Below are positions 11,817-23,736 of a DNA stretch of 64,000 nucleotides, piece after piece. The DNA lies in assembly GCF_019175385.1 (NCBI RefSeq), contig NC_083345.1:112144480-112208479 (forward strand), read 5' to 3'. The translations under genes were made by a program, and so were the position numbers. The notes beneath the pieces are model-generated. The model did not search any database. It was not told the DNA's origin and worked only from the letters and a program-made list of their open reading frames with translations. This DNA is from Lycium barbarum. Its lineage: Eukaryota > Streptophyta > Magnoliopsida > Solanales > Solanaceae. Each line of letters starts with the position of its first letter. Position 1 is the first letter of the stretch.

Positions 11817-13397
11817 TGATACGCCCAATTTACACCCTTTTTATCAGGAGTAAGCGGTCGTTGTCAAATATAGAACCCAACAAGGTTGGGGTCGAATCCC
11901 ACAGAGAATAGAGTGAAGAAATGGACTTATCAAGTGTAATACTCAGCTATTAGTCTATATTTCGAGGGCGAGGGGATATAATAATATTGGGTTCAATGAT
12001 TTGTTACTGACAATTAAATGGTATTGTAGTGAGATGTAAACTATTCAAGAAAGTGACTAAGGTTGTGGTTCCAATGGAAAGTAATGCTAGTGGGTCTCAA
12101 TTTAACCTCGTCGAATGCTGAGATGCAATTAACATTGGATTGTTTAAGTTTATTAAAAGTCTTTCGACCAAATTAATAAAGATCATTACTAAGCTTTCTC
12201 AAGCCTTAGAATGTAAACTAAATATACATCCAATACGCTACAAGTTCGCCATCCTATCTCTAGCTCAAGCTATTAGATGGGTATATTGACCCAAATCCTT
12301 GCTATCTAACTCTTTTCCTAACTTCCACCCCCTTTCTCAAGCAAGGTGAAAGTGATTAGGCACAAATGATGTTTGCAACCATCAAGAGATATTAAGGTAC
12401 GAAGAGTAGATAGAATGCACCATCAACATACGAATGAGGTACAGATATGAACCCAATCACATTACTAACACATTTGGTCTCACAACCTTAGCTAACGAGA
12501 TTAGCTAGACATTTGCATTAAGTAAGAAACAAAGATAAATAATGTAGTCATAATGCTTACAAAGTTTGTTGGAAAAACAACTCAAAATAAAGTCCCAGAA
12601 TCTTCTTCTGGCTTCAACAACCAGACAAAAAAAATGTTTTTGTTCGTCCAAAAGAAAAGACAATATCAACCTCTAGTATCTCCCTTGTCAGAACCCTAGT
12701 TGGCTATTTATATCTCCCAAAAACGTGCACAAAATTAGACAAAAGTACCCCTGCAGATACAACATGCGTCTCGCATAGCTTACCGCATGTTTAACATGCG
12801 AGACGCATGTCGTGCTCAGCCGCCGCACCTTGTGCTTTTGCTTTCAAGCTTCCCAGAGTTCTGGCACAAGTTGCGTGAACATTGTTGTACCGCATGTCGG
12901 ACATGCGGACCGCATGTTTGACATGCGTACCGCATGTTTGAACTCGCAGGTTGTGCAGCTTTTCATTTCTCTTGCGGTGACAATGTTGTGCCGCATGTTG
13001 AACATGCGGACCGCATGTTGGACTCGCATATGGCACAACTTTTCATTTCTATTCTTCAGTGACTGTCACTCTTTGCGGTGACAATGTTGTGCCGCATGTT
13101 GAACATGCGGACCGCATGTTGGACTCGCATATGGCACAACTTTTCATTTCTATTCTTCAGTGACTGTCACTCTTTGCGGTGACAATGTTGTGCCGCATGT
13201 TGAACATGCGGACCGCATGTTGAACTCGCATGTTGCGCAACTTGTCCTACTTTGCTTCACTTTACTCCGTTATGCTTTCTGATTATCTTTTCCTACAAAA
13301 TGACAAAAACACAGCAAAAGTAATACCAAAAGTACTTGAAGAGTTACAAAAGCTTAAGAGATTAGCATCGAATATCCCGTAATTTCACGGTACATCA
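11817..13397 (-). mobile_element. Solo LTR inserted in the 3' LTR (target duplication CTTAT)
   Basis: The insert begins TGATACGCCC and ends GGTACATCA, flanked by CTTAT at 11812-11816 and 13398-13402. The other LTR copy gives the empty site near 2140-2150. On the minus strand a TATAAATA box lies near 12710, downstream of the palindrome array, and the minus-strand 3' end carries a GGGTTCGACCCC-like region as in the two solo LTRs at 15992 and 17819. The element is therefore read as minus-oriented and of the same broad family. There is no coding capacity. Confidence 0.8.
12770..13250. repeat. 101-bp tandem repeat with 19-bp palindromes
   Basis: Two full 101-bp copies plus a partial start at 12990, 13091 and 13192. 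Each contains the perfect palindrome CCGCATGTTGAACATGCGG. Earlier variants of the same word occur at 12777-12935, for example CCGCATGTCGGACATGCGG at about 12890-12908. Frames read through this block are artefacts. Confidence 0.9.
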
Positions 13398-14793
13398 CTT
13401 ATCATGATTATGAACCTGTATCTCTCATTTATTTGGTGTTGTCTTGTAAAGAGAAAGGATGTGATTTATTTGTGATATTGTGATAGGTGACCATGTGTGG
13501 TACAATTGATATTGATAGAGTCTCGTGATATGTGTCCATGTGTGGCACCATTGATATTGATAGATTCTCATTGGCTTTGATATCATTCATGCATTCATGC
13601 TCATGCTTTTGGATCGGGTTTCACGCCGCAACTTATATTATACTTATATTGGATTGGGTTGCGCACCGCAACATATTTTATACATATATTGGATCGGGTT
13701 ATGCGCCGCAGCAGGTACATAGAGTTCGCGGGTCCCCTATGGGTCATGAATATCGAGGCATGGATGTATTCCGCCTGGAGCATGTGAGTATTATTGCATT
13801 GCATATGCATTCATCATTATCATCTCATTTGCATCTATTGATCGGATTCGTGTGTTATACTTATGATGTGATCATTTTAAGGAATTGTGAAAAACATGGC
13901 AGACTTGTGTTCTGGTGCTTCAGCATAGGCTATGATTCGACTATTGGTCTTTCTGTACTTGCGATTCTATGCTTGAGCTATGTTTGGTGGTATTATTCGA
14001 CCCCGTACTTAGAAATTAAACTCCGTGTTGATTGTTGTATACCCTTGTTGTGCGAATTAGCCTGTTTACCATGTTAAATGAGGTGGAAGAGAATACTGTT
14101 GAGGGTAGTCATACCTCGAGTAGTAGGTGTGAACTTGTTCTATAATTGGTCTTAGTATGGTTATTTCAATTTGTTGACTTAGGTAGTATTCGTGTGAATC
14201 TTGACCCGTATTATGTGGTTGGTGGATTATGGAGTACAAGTTCGTATCTAGGTTGAATGTTGTATTGTATCCTTGTGGTAGAACCCGTTTTCCCGTACTG
14301 ATTCTGTTGATTGACTGAGTTATTGCCTACCATACTTATATGTTATTTGCTATTGTTATTATGATCTTCTCATTGTCATCAGCCTATGATACTTACCAGT
14401 ACGCTTATTGTACTGATATCACTCTAGCTACATCCTATAAGGGGTGTAAAGTTGTTACAGGTTGAGTTTATGGATTAGTAGCATCCGAGAATTCGCCAAC
14501 ATGTATCTTGAAGACTTCTGTTAATTCTATACCAAAACATATGTTGTCCTCTATTGTATTAACATTATTCAGTTGTAAATCTTAAAAGCTCTTGTACTAG
14601 TCTAGACCCGATTTTGGGAATTAGTATTTGTAAAAGTATTTCTTGTATAAATTCTGATTTTAAGGGATAATGGAAATTGTTTAGCATTGTGTTATTCATT
14701 TTTCATGTAATGTGAGTGTTTTGGGTAAAAGGGTTCGCCTCCTAGGTAGGACTTGGGAGGTTCCCGCACAATCCCCAATTTTAAGTCATGACA

Positions 14794-15991
14794 ATGACAA
14801 ACAAAAATGGTACTTGTGATGACAGCATCAGAAGCCTCCGCCTCAGGTCTACCAGGGAATGCATAATAATGGACCCGTCCGCTATCGGACTGCACATCAC
14901 CATGACCACTCTGGCCTGATTGAGCTCCTCCTCTAAAACCCTGAGAACCGCCCCTACTGGGCAGATAACCACCTCTAGCAGACTGAGAACCACCGCAGCC
15001 TTTCTGAGCACTGCCCCTACTAGAGTATCCACCTCTGCTAACTGAAGACGTTGGTGTCCTGGGAGTCTAAAATCCTCGTGGGCCCCTCTCTCTCTAGGCC
15101 TGGAACACTCTCTGGAAAGTGCCCCAAGTCATCACACTCATAGAAGCTAACCTCCCGGGGCTGTGACACAGAAGTTGAAGAACTGGTGTAACCACCACGG
15201 TCTGCCGGTCTAGAAAAATAACCTCTAGAAGTCTGCCCTGCACTAAATCCACTCTGCATTGAAGGACTACTAGTTGAAGCCTGAAGCGCTGACTGGATGG
15301 GGTTGCCAGGATAATGCTGGTGAGTCCTGCTTGACTGGCCCCTGCCCCTCGAAGTATAACTACTGAAATTTCCAACTTGATAGGCCCTCTTGTCACTACC
15401 CCCACCGTGAGCTCGGACCCTAGCAGACTCAACACTAGTAGTATGATCCACCACAGACTGGAATGAAGAACTTATAGCCACAAGCTGAAGATAAGCCAAA
15501 TGCAACGGGAAGTACCAACCCCTGGATGAACCTCATAACCCTCTCGGCCTCGGTGGGAATTAACTAAACAGCATAGCGAGCCAAGGAAAGGAATTAGGCC
15601 TCGTATTCAGCAACAGACATACCCTTTTGCTCCAGATTGTTGATCTGGTCTTTCCTCAGATCCTTCAACGTACGGGAGACGTACTTCTCCAAGAAATCCT
15701 GATAAAACTAGGCCTAAGAAAATGGAGGCAACTCGGATGGCCGACACTCGACAAAGGACCTTCACCACATCTTTGCATCCCCACGTAACTGATAGGACAC
15801 ATAATCAACTCTATGTGAATCATCAAAACCCATCTTGTACAACCTCTCGTGACTGTCAACGATAAACTGCTAGGCATCCTCAACTAGAGTACCAAAGAAC
15901 TTTGGCGGCTCCATCTAGATGAATCTGGAAGACGAATCCTGATCCCCAACGGTCATAGCTGGACCGACAACGATCCTAGGATCACATGCAG
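14794..15991 (-). pseudogene. Ty3/gypsy gag C-terminal part (outer element)
   Basis: On the minus strand, pieces of a Retrotrans_gag-like region appear around 15900-15540 (DYVSYQLRGDAKMWWRSFVE, then LIPTEAERVMRFIQGL). A Gly/Ser/Arg-rich stretch follows, and then a degenerate zinc knuckle around 15150 (FYECDDLGHFPESVPGL, where CCHC would be expected; the third Cys and the final Cys are lost). The 3' end reads EASDAVITSTIFVCH and joins the protease at 882 once the nested element is removed. Several frameshifts and stops are present. Confidence 0.85.
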
Positions 15992-17161
15992 TGATAAGTT
16001 GTTATTTTTACCAATTTATCTCTTCTTTATGCTTAGATTTTTGTTATGTTTGATTGAAAAAATAGTGCATTTACAATGGTGTGATTGAATTTTATAGTTT
16101 TATATGATTGAGAATTGATCTGGAAGAAACCAAGTGAAAACAGGTCAAAAAGAGGCTAAATTGTAGAAAATGAGAAAATTGGCTAGAACTGCAAAAAGTG
16201 GCCAGAATTGCAATTTCGGAAATTCTGCAAAATATGAGGCTATTTTTGTCATGTCTTGATGTGGAAAAATTGAAAATTATAAAAGCAAAGCTCGGAGAAA
16301 ATATTTATCATACCACATTTTCAAGCTTGGAGAGCTAGGTTTCATCACCAACACTTTGGAAGAAAAGATTGTAGCACTTTAATGAGCATATTCTAAACTC
16401 TTTCTTAAATTCCATGTTATGTATCTAAGTGTGTAGTACTCTATTCCATCACTTGAATCTTGTTTAAGAAATATTCATTGTCCACGTTTGGATTGAAACT
16501 CTTGTTATGTTTATGTATTGAATGATTTTTATTTCTATTGAAGTGGTCTTTGTTTATTTTATTAATGTTGTTCTTGAATATTTCTCAAGGGATTAGCTAA
16601 CCCTAGGACTTGCCCATTTACTTCAATTTGAGCTAGGAAGAGGAAAATTGAGGTTGGAAAGGATTAATTAACAAGGATCTTAGGCTTTAAACTACATCTC
16701 ATAACTTGAGCTAGGAATAGAAAAATAAACTTGAGGTTAAATTGACTGTACTAACTACACACTCTAAGACTTGGAAGAGCTTATAGTGAAATTCATTGAT
16801 TTGGTTAGAAGAGTTTCAATGAGATCTTAGAAATCATTACCTATTAACTTGCACTTGCTCTTAGTTGTAAAATTGTTAAATACAATGGATCGTTACTTGA
16901 GTGTAAATTCCTTTGTATCTATGCTTGTGGCCATTGATCATTTTACTTGATTTCTCAGTTAGTTTTGTCTTTGTTAGTTTTTAAATCAAAAACCAAATAT
17001 TAAAAAAGTGTTTGGCTTAATGTAGAAAGTGAAAATTACTTACTTTCTTGATCACCTAGTATATTGTTCCCTGTGAGATCGACCCCGACTCAAAGTTGGG
17101 TAAATTATATTGCGACGACTGTATAAACTTTCTCTTTGAGGAGGGGATTTGGATGTTATCA
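15992..17161 (+). mobile_element. Solo LTR, 1170 bp, target duplication TGCAG
   Basis: It begins TGATAAGTTG and ends GGATGTTATCA, with TGCAG at 15987-15991 and 17162-17166. A TATAAAAG box lies at 16278-16285. Near the 3' end is TTCCCTGTGAGATCGACCCC, and no protein is encoded. It splits the gag of the outer element. A close relative lies at 17819-18973. Confidence 0.88.
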
Positions 17162-17602
17162 TGCAGGTGCTGGGATCTCATCGATACGGGGAGCCATAGC
17201 AGTCACAGGTTGCATCCCCTGAGTCTGGCCCTGCTCGGGAGTCTGTGCTCCCACTCCAGTCTGAGATCCTCCTAGAGTGGCTGGAAGGCCACCCACGGCG
17301 TACAACCCATCAACATAGTGCATAATACATACCATGGTGTCCTGAAGCACAAGAGTAGCAATCACCTCGGGCTGAGCCTGGGCTAGTCCCAACTCTCCCT
17401 CATCCGCGGGCTCGTGCTTAGGCTGATGCTCTGGCTTTGAAGATAAGGATCTAGTTCGTCTCTGACCGACCGCAGAGGCCCTACCCCTGGCTGGTGTTGC
17501 ACTACGCCCACGGCCTCTCGCTCGGCCTCGTCCTCATGCTCCGGCCCCAGCAGAGAGTTCGAGCACCTCATCCATCGCAATAGTAGCACGGATCCTCACC
17601 AT
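17162..17602 (-). pseudogene. Ty3/gypsy gag N-terminal part (outer element)
   Basis: From an ATG at 17602 the minus strand reads MVRIRATIAMDEVLELSAGA, an Arg/Gly/Ala-rich stretch, then PADEGELGLAQAQPEVIATL, which is typical of Solanaceae gypsy gag N-termini with a low-complexity start. An in-frame stop and a frameshift occur near 17535-17390. It continues beyond the solo LTR at 15991. Confidence 0.75.
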
Positions 17603-17818
17603 CTATGAGAGAATAGAAATAAAGTCATAAACCAATTTGAACATCCTAGATACCAATACGAATACTCTAGATACCAATTTGAATAAGGTAGGATGAAAGA
17701 ATGAAGGAATTTGAAGTTTCCTCAATGTCCTATAGCCTCTCCCAGATAAGTACGGAGCTTATCATACCTATCTACAAAACTCTACTAGACATGCTCTTGT
17801 ACTTATAAGACCGGTAAC

Positions 17819-18973
17819 TGATAAGTTGGCATTTTATCCACTTATCTCTTATTTAATCTTAGACTTTTTGTTATGTTTAATTGATAAAATAGTGCATTCA
17901 CTATGGTTTAGTTCTATTTATAGGTTTATGTGATTGAGAAATGATCGGGAATGAACCAAGTGAAAAACAAGTCAAAAAGAGGCCAAAATGAAGAAATGAG
18001 AAAAGTGGTTAAAAATGCAAAATTGGCCAAATCTACAAAATCTGAAATTAGAGGCTTATTTTGTTATTTTTGGACTTGGAAAAATGCGAGAACTATCATC
18101 TTTGGCCATATTTTTCAAGCTTGGAGAGCTAGGGTTCATCAACCAACACCTTGGAAGAGAAGATTGAAGTGCTTTCATGAGAAAACTCTTAACCCTTTCT
18201 TCAATTCCTTGTTATATATTGCATATTTAAGTGTGTTGTATTTTATTCTCTAACTTGAATCTTGTTTATGAGAATATTCATTATCAAGTGTTGAATTAAA
18301 TTTCTTGTTTTGCTTATGAATTGAACTATTTTTAATTCCAATGAAGTGAGTCTTTGTTTTTTTTTAATTAATCTTAGTCTTTAATGTTTCTTAAGGGATT
18401 AGCAAACCCTAAGACTCTCCATGCACTTCGATTTGAGCTCAGAAGAGGAAAATTGAGGTTGGAAAAGATTAATTAGCGAGGATTTGGGGCTTTAAACCTC
18501 ATCTAATAACTTGAGCTAGGAATAAGAAAGTTAACTTGAGATTTAATTGGTTGTGCTTAATAGCACACTCTAAGGCTTGGAAAAGCTTAGAGTGAAATTT
18601 ATTGATTTGGTTGGAAGACTTTCAATGAGATTTTAGAAATCATTATCTAACATAGACTCACTCTTAGTTATAAAATCATGAAATACATTGGATCGTTACT
18701 TGAGAGTAATTTCCCTTGTATCCATCCTTGTGGCCATTGATCATTTTACTTGCTTTCTAGGTTAGTTTTATCTTTATTAGTTCTTAAATCAAAAAATCAA
18801 ATATTGAAAAAGTGTTTGGCTTGGCTTAGCTTAGTTGGTGATAGTTTCTTACTTTCTTGATCGCCTAGTATATTGTTCCCTGTGGGATTCGACCCCGACT
18901 CATAGTTGGGTTAATTATATTGCATAAGACCGTGTATACTTTCTCACTTGAGGAGTGGATTTGGACGTTATCA
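17819..18973 (+). mobile_element. Solo LTR, 1155 bp, target duplication GTAAC
   Basis: It begins TGATAAGTTGG and ends GGACGTTATCA, with GTAAC at 17814-17818 and 18974-18978. It is collinear with 15992-17161 over its full length, although the segment holding the TATAAAAG box of the other copy is altered here. It is inserted in the leader of the outer element, 8 bp from its primer binding site. Confidence 0.9.
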
Positions 18974-18981
18974 GTAACTTA

Positions 18982-18995
18982 GGGCTTTGATACCA
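18982..18995 (-). promoter_or_regulatory. Primer binding site of the outer gypsy element
   Basis: The minus strand reads TGGTATCAAAGCCC, the initiator tRNA-Met type site, 3 bp from the LTR edge at 18999. Confidence 0.82.
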
Positions 18996-18998
18996 ACT

Positions 18999-20650
18999 TG
19001 TCACGACCCAACTCGTGGGTCGAGCGGGCACCTACACTAACCTTCCTGGTGGGCGAACCCTTCCCTTGTTCAACATTCGACTTAAGCATACGCAAAGGGA
19101 ATATCAATATTTAAGCAGTCTTAGCATATATGAGATAGAATAAGTGCGGAATAAGAACCTCATTATCCCCAGGGAATCTAGTTTGTAACAGTACAAGAGC
19201 TACATTAGCATTCTTTCCCTGTCAATATCTAACTCCTACATATGCTTCACTAATTGGAGTCTAACCGAAAGGTAAACTGTAACTTACCTCGATGCCAAGC
19301 GGGTGCCACGAACTATCCAACACGAGCATTGCCCTTCCAAATGATCAAACTCTATTCAACAATGTAATCTACATTAGAAACGAAGACTAATGATACCCAT
19401 ATTGCTACAATACTAGTCGAATCAGAAATAACCATTTTAAAAGAGAAAACCGGTCCCACAATGGAAAAATAGGAATTTCGAGAAAAAATCGGTAAATCAA
19501 CACTTAGGAAGTCTATTACTATCCCTAAATTACTATTAAGCCCAATAACCATCAATTTCACCCTTTAATAAAAACAAAAACCCCAAATTACAAAGGAACC
19601 CTAACCTTCCATATTCATAAACCAAGAAATATAGATAGATTCAACTTAGTATCCACTTAATCCAAGTAATTTATGACTAGATTAAACAAGATCTACCAAT
19701 AAAACTCATTTTCATAGCATAAGATTTCAAGATGTCAAAACTAGAGTTACAACCTTGCTTTCCAACTAACCTCATTAATTCCACCATGAATTCTAACTTA
19801 GATCATAAATAAACATAAATTAGGGTTAAAAGAACTTTCCCAAAGATGATTCAAGCCAAGAACTCCTCAATTTGCCCTTTGTACTCTCTAGATTTCAATT
19901 TGGTGAATGGAAAAGGAAGGGTTCGAATTGGAAAAGTATAAGGGAATTTAGTTCAGCAGTCTCCGCTTACGCGGAGCAAGGATCCGCTTACGCGCTCCCG
20001 CCTGGGCGGATAGTCGTCTGCTGAGGCAGACCTTATTAATAACTCAGCTTCTCACATCTGTGGGCCAAGTCCAGCATGGGCAGACCAGCAGAGGCGGAAA
20101 CACACCCGCCGAAGCGGGACATCAGAAAACCAAAAAAATTGATTTTTACCAAGTTCCACCCAAAATTTTGACATCCATCCCAGACCTCCTGAATACAAAT
20201 CAAGCATGTAGACACATGTAAAAACGCGCTACGGACTCAACCGTGACCTCAGAATTCCCAACGGAGGTCATCTTGACTCAGTCAACCCCCAAACGGCCTA
20301 AACCAAGGGTACAAAACGCTCCTGAATGCCTCGGGAACCGAACAAAATATCCCATCAGGTCATAATCGACCCTTCGGACCTCATGGAATCGACGAAATTT
20401 TGAAAAGGTCTGTTTACCTAAAAGTCAACTATTGGGCAAACATTTTTCACTTTAAGGTTCTAACTTCCTCAAATCCTATCAAAACCCGCCCGATGACCTC
20501 GGGAACCGTATCGCCCATCCCCGGGGGTCAAAAACACTCTAACAGGGCCAGGGGAAGGGTCATTGAGGCTAAAAGGGTCAAAACGCACATAACATATGCC
20601 ACATCAGTGACGGACCAGAACCCTGGACTCGTTATAAGAATTGGGCAATC
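18999..20650 (-). repeat. 5' LTR of the outer minus-strand gypsy element
   Basis: The inner edge is clear: the LTR ends (minus strand) in GGGTCGTGACA next to the primer site. The outer edge near 20650 is approximate, since no clean TG start or target duplication was found. Palindromes CTCCGCTTACGCGGAG (19961-19976), CCGCCTGGGCGG (19998-20009) and GTCTGCTGAGGCAGAC (20016-20031) lie upstream, on the minus strand, of a TTATACTTTT promoter-like stretch near 19935. Confidence 0.75.
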
Positions 20651-21427
20651 CTTCTCCCTTTAAGCTAGCTTTTGGGGTGTACCAATGCCTAATTTGACAT
20701 CTACTATTACTTCTAAAAAAAAAAAAAACCTTTAACTTAGGCCAATTTCTTCTAAAATAAATATTTCTTTTTAAAAAAGAGAATTAACACTTCTGATTTT
20801 CTAGAAATTTTATCAAGCATGCGATTAAGCTCTTATGAAAAATTCATTATAAGTTGATTTTAGGTTAATAAATAAGGCTTTTACCACATTTGACCGCTTG
20901 ACCAAATCACCACAACCGGTAGTCAAATATATAAAAGACATACACCAATTATGTCTAAAATATGTACATTACATATTATATAACAAAAAAATATTTATCG
21001 GCTATTATTCTAGTGGGCGGCTGTAGTAAACATTCCTAATAAATAAGCTCTAAAAACGTTCTTTTTGTTTTTGTTTTGGCCAGTATACTGATTTTGAGTG
21101 TTTATGTCCCACATTGAATGTGAAACCACTTAACACGTAAGGCATAATGGCATCAATAAATCCTTGAAGACAACTTCTTCTTTTTTTTAAACTTAGACCA
21201 ACCATCCAAATAAGAACAACACGTACACCATTTCTTAAAATTTTAAAAAAAAAAAAAGTAGAAAAAGTTGAAGGCACAATTAACGTTTTTTGGTTCTTCA
21301 ATCTAAAGTTACACTCCGATTTGTTTATTTAAAGACGAAGGCATGTCTTTTCTAAAAGAAGAAAAAGAATAACTATTGCTCAAAATGACCCCACACACAG
21401 TACTCCACCTTTGTCTTTTTTGTGTTC

Positions 21428-21468
<41 letters not shown>

Positions 21469-22442
21469 GCCGCTGCTTATGTTTATACTAATATATAATA
21501 TAAAATGGTATAAAGACTATCCAAAACCTCAAGATTTTTCTCCCGTTTCTGTTTATGAACTAAAGATTTAATTACTTAGGCAGAATAAAAAGAAATTAAC
21601 AGCTTTCTAAAAGTAATCAACGAAGTTTAAGGCATAATACGTAAGGTCAAATAACGAATGACCCAAAAACCGAAATGACATGAAATTTAAGAATGAGAAG
21701 TACAAGTTGTTCAAAATATTTTTTTTTTTTTTTAATAAAAGTCCACTAGGCTTTTGGCCTAGGGCTAATTTTATAAATTTTATCAAAAAATCCAGAAGTT
21801 TGTACAACTCTAGCCAAAAAGGCTAATGAAAATACAAAATTTAAACTAATGATCAAATTAAGACTTATAACTTGTCTTAATTTGATATTACAAATTGTTA
21901 AAAAATTACTAATAGAATGAAATTTGAAATAATTGCTCCATAAAGAACTTCTGTTTCTATATCTCACATGCTCGATATTTGGCCCTCTATATGCACCAAG
22001 GCAGTACATTTTCTAACTAATGACCAGTTCTCAGTAGGATGAGCATCCCGGGGTGCTAATACCACCAACTAAGAAACAACCACTAAATAGAAACTGTATG
22101 CCCATGTGTACTCAAGAGGTCTGTTGTGTTCCATGTGCTCAATCATTTGGAGCAGTAATTCCACTTCATGTCATTTGTCAAAAGTGCCTCCAACCAGTTG
22201 CAATTTATGCTGGTAAAACTTCTCAACATTCTGATTACACTGTGTTTCGCTGCTTGTTGGTATTCCTTCAGTGTGGTTGTTCTGTGGTACCTGTTGAATT
22301 AAAATCCTCCATTTATGTTAGTTTGTGTACCTGCAACCATTAGCAAACAGTTAGTGTAAACCAAATCCTTCACATTCTCCTCCCAAATGATTTGAGTGTG
22401 AGGACCTCCTTTTCTCCCACCTTCCCCCTATATTCAGTCTCC
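20651..22442. other. AT-rich spacer; 36-base A run; probable LINE 3' tail
   Basis: No gene is seen. Homopolymer A occupies 21431-21466, and a T run lies near 21719-21733. The part from about 22000 to 22442 lies directly downstream (minus strand) of an RNase H fragment and is probably the untranslated end of that retroposon. Confidence 0.5.
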
Positions 22443-22850
22443 TTAACATGATCTAATTCTTAGACAGGGCAGCTGTAATTTGTCACTGTTCACAATTCTT
22501 TTACAGTGGCTCTCCATGTCATGAAAGGAATTGAATTGTATGTCCCCTGTGTCCAAAGCTAAATTAGCCAAGTGATCTGCTAATTTGTTTCCTTCCCTAT
22601 AAATATGCTCTATCACCACCACTTTTTCCTCACTTATTCTCCAAATTTCTTCCACCATAGTAATGATTTGCCAAGGAATTTCCCATGTCCTTTGAATAGA
22701 GTTCTTCAGCAAAAGTGAATCTGTCTCTATCCTTATTTGATCCCATTGACTGTCTTTTAAATACCTGAGAGCCTGTAAAATGGCTAGGGCCTCTGCCTCG
22801 GTGTTGGTGCTGTTCAAAATAAATATAAGAATTATGTACATAATAAAAAC
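22443..22850 (-). pseudogene. RNase H-like fragment of a non-LTR retrotransposon
   Basis: The minus strand encodes NTEAEALAILQALRYLKD, then IRIETDSLLLKNSIQ and HIYREGNKLADHLANLALD. These match the central and C-terminal parts of plant RNase H-like (RVT_3) domains: the EAEALA helix, the D of ETDS, and the late REGNKLADHLAN motif. The first strand of the domain (the DGS/GNPG part) is missing, so it is 5'-truncated around 22850. No reverse transcriptase precedes it. It could also be a fragment of a stand-alone RNase H-like gene. Confidence 0.72.
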
Positions 22851-22880
22851 TACAGGTATAGTTTCCACTGTGGCCATCAT

Positions 22881-23619
22881 GCCTAGATTTAATTTGTCGT
22901 GTATTTATTTAAATACTACTATAAAAAGTTGTTTTACATAAACTACAACATTAGTATTAAATTAATTTTGCAACCAACTATTAGCGAAAAAAGTTGTGTC
23001 CTCGAACCTGGGAGAGTACTAAATTTTGCTCAACAATTATTTAAGTATTTCTTTTTACCAAACTTTTACAATTCTGTAAATTAGACTTTTAAAGGGGCTT
23101 TCCATTGAAGAACTACTCTTGTGTTTAGATTACAAGAAACACATTGCTCCAAATTGGTCCCATACATAAAAAAAAATCTCGTTTATACCAAGTCAAGAAT
23201 AAAGAAAGCCAACGCATAATCAATGAGAATCACTTGTACCCTACATATTCATGTTTTTTTCTTACTCTTTTTTTAAAAAATAAAATAAAATAATGGTATC
23301 TAGATTAACTTGTGTGCACTTTGACTATTTGAACGAATATCAATTATTTCTCACAAATAGTATCAAGTAATTCTGGCCACCTTTGAGCACTACATGTATT
23401 TTATTTATTTTTACTTTTTATATACCGACAATCCAAACCAGTTCGTGCACTTGTCGATTATTCGATGGTAAAGCACTCTGTATTTACACCACATCAACAC
23501 ATGCAGAACATGTGTTTGCTAATACACAATTATTTAATTGAATTGTTATCTTTCACCAACACAAGTACCATATAACACTGTCTATGAAGATTTATGGACA
23601 CCCTACCTACTCATGCATT
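22881..23619. other. Upstream region of the peroxidase-like gene, no gene seen
   Basis: AT-rich spacer without a credible frame. It holds the distal promoter of the gene that starts at 23737. Confidence 0.5.
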
Positions 23620-23627
23620 TATAAATA
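23620..23627 (+). promoter_or_regulatory. TATA box of the GPX-like gene
   Basis: TATAAATA lies 110 bp before the chosen start codon, followed by a CT/CCAA-rich stretch and an A-rich segment directly before the ATG. This is the usual layout of a plant 5' UTR. Transcription would start around 23650-23660, which excludes the in-frame ATG at 23584 as start. Confidence 0.6.
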
Positions 23628-23736
23628 CTATGTAAAGAAGTCATTGTTCAAATCCATATATCTAGAGATAGAGAACCCCACCTTTCCCCAGCTCTACCTC
23701 CCCAACCAAAAATCCTCCCAAAAACAAAAACAAAAA

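Larger units (their letters stand above)
883..14793 (+). mobile_element. Mosaic LTR retroelement nested in the minus-strand gypsy element
   Basis: The outer boundaries are supported by a 5-bp target duplication ATGAC (878-882 and 14794-14798) and by matching termini, TGTAATGAC at the left and GTCATGACA at the right. The left LTR (883 to about 3474) and the right LTR (10560-14793) are clearly homologous and in the same orientation. Between them are an integrase tail and LTR of a second element, a primer binding site, and an antisense decayed ORF. The left LTR has lost about 105 bp of its 3' end together with its own primer site and gag-pol, so this is a recombined product and not an intact element. 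LTR divergence is visible by eye and suggests an old insertion. Confidence 0.8.
10560..14793 (+). repeat. 3' LTR of the nested element, interrupted by a solo LTR
   Basis: It starts TGTAATGACTCG and ends AAGTCATGACA, immediately followed by the ATGAC duplication. Without the 1581-bp insert and its 5-bp duplication it is about 2648 bp, and it aligns with 883-3474. It retains the palindromic words (10730-10930), a TATTTAAAA box near 10945, the 40-bp minisatellite (about 13609-13710) and the CAGTAC/GTACTG inverted repeat at 14397-14415. Confidence 0.87.

Noticed and set aside
12791..13081. Overlapping His/Cys/Met-rich frames on both strands
   Set aside because: Produced by the palindromic CCGCATGT words. 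No start context, no family and no domain.
12890..13215. Regularly spaced palindromes looking like a CRISPR array
   Set aside because: The units are continuous 101-bp tandem repeats without unique spacers, in a plant nuclear LTR.
13532..14077. 181-codon frame in the 3' LTR
   Set aside because: It lies wholly inside LTR sequence. Only the last 112 codons are also open in the other LTR, and amino-acid changes are frequent. Kept only as a low-interest observation.
22053..22343. Cys-rich 96-codon plus frame resembling a zinc-binding protein
   Set aside because: It lies in the presumed 3' tail of the minus-strand retroposon, has no spaced zinc-finger pattern, and no start or splice support.
23584..23736. 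In-frame upstream ATG extending the GPX-like protein by 51 residues
   Set aside because: The TATA box at 23620-23627 lies inside this stretch, and the ATG at 23737 has an A-rich plant leader before it and starts a transit-peptide-like sequence.
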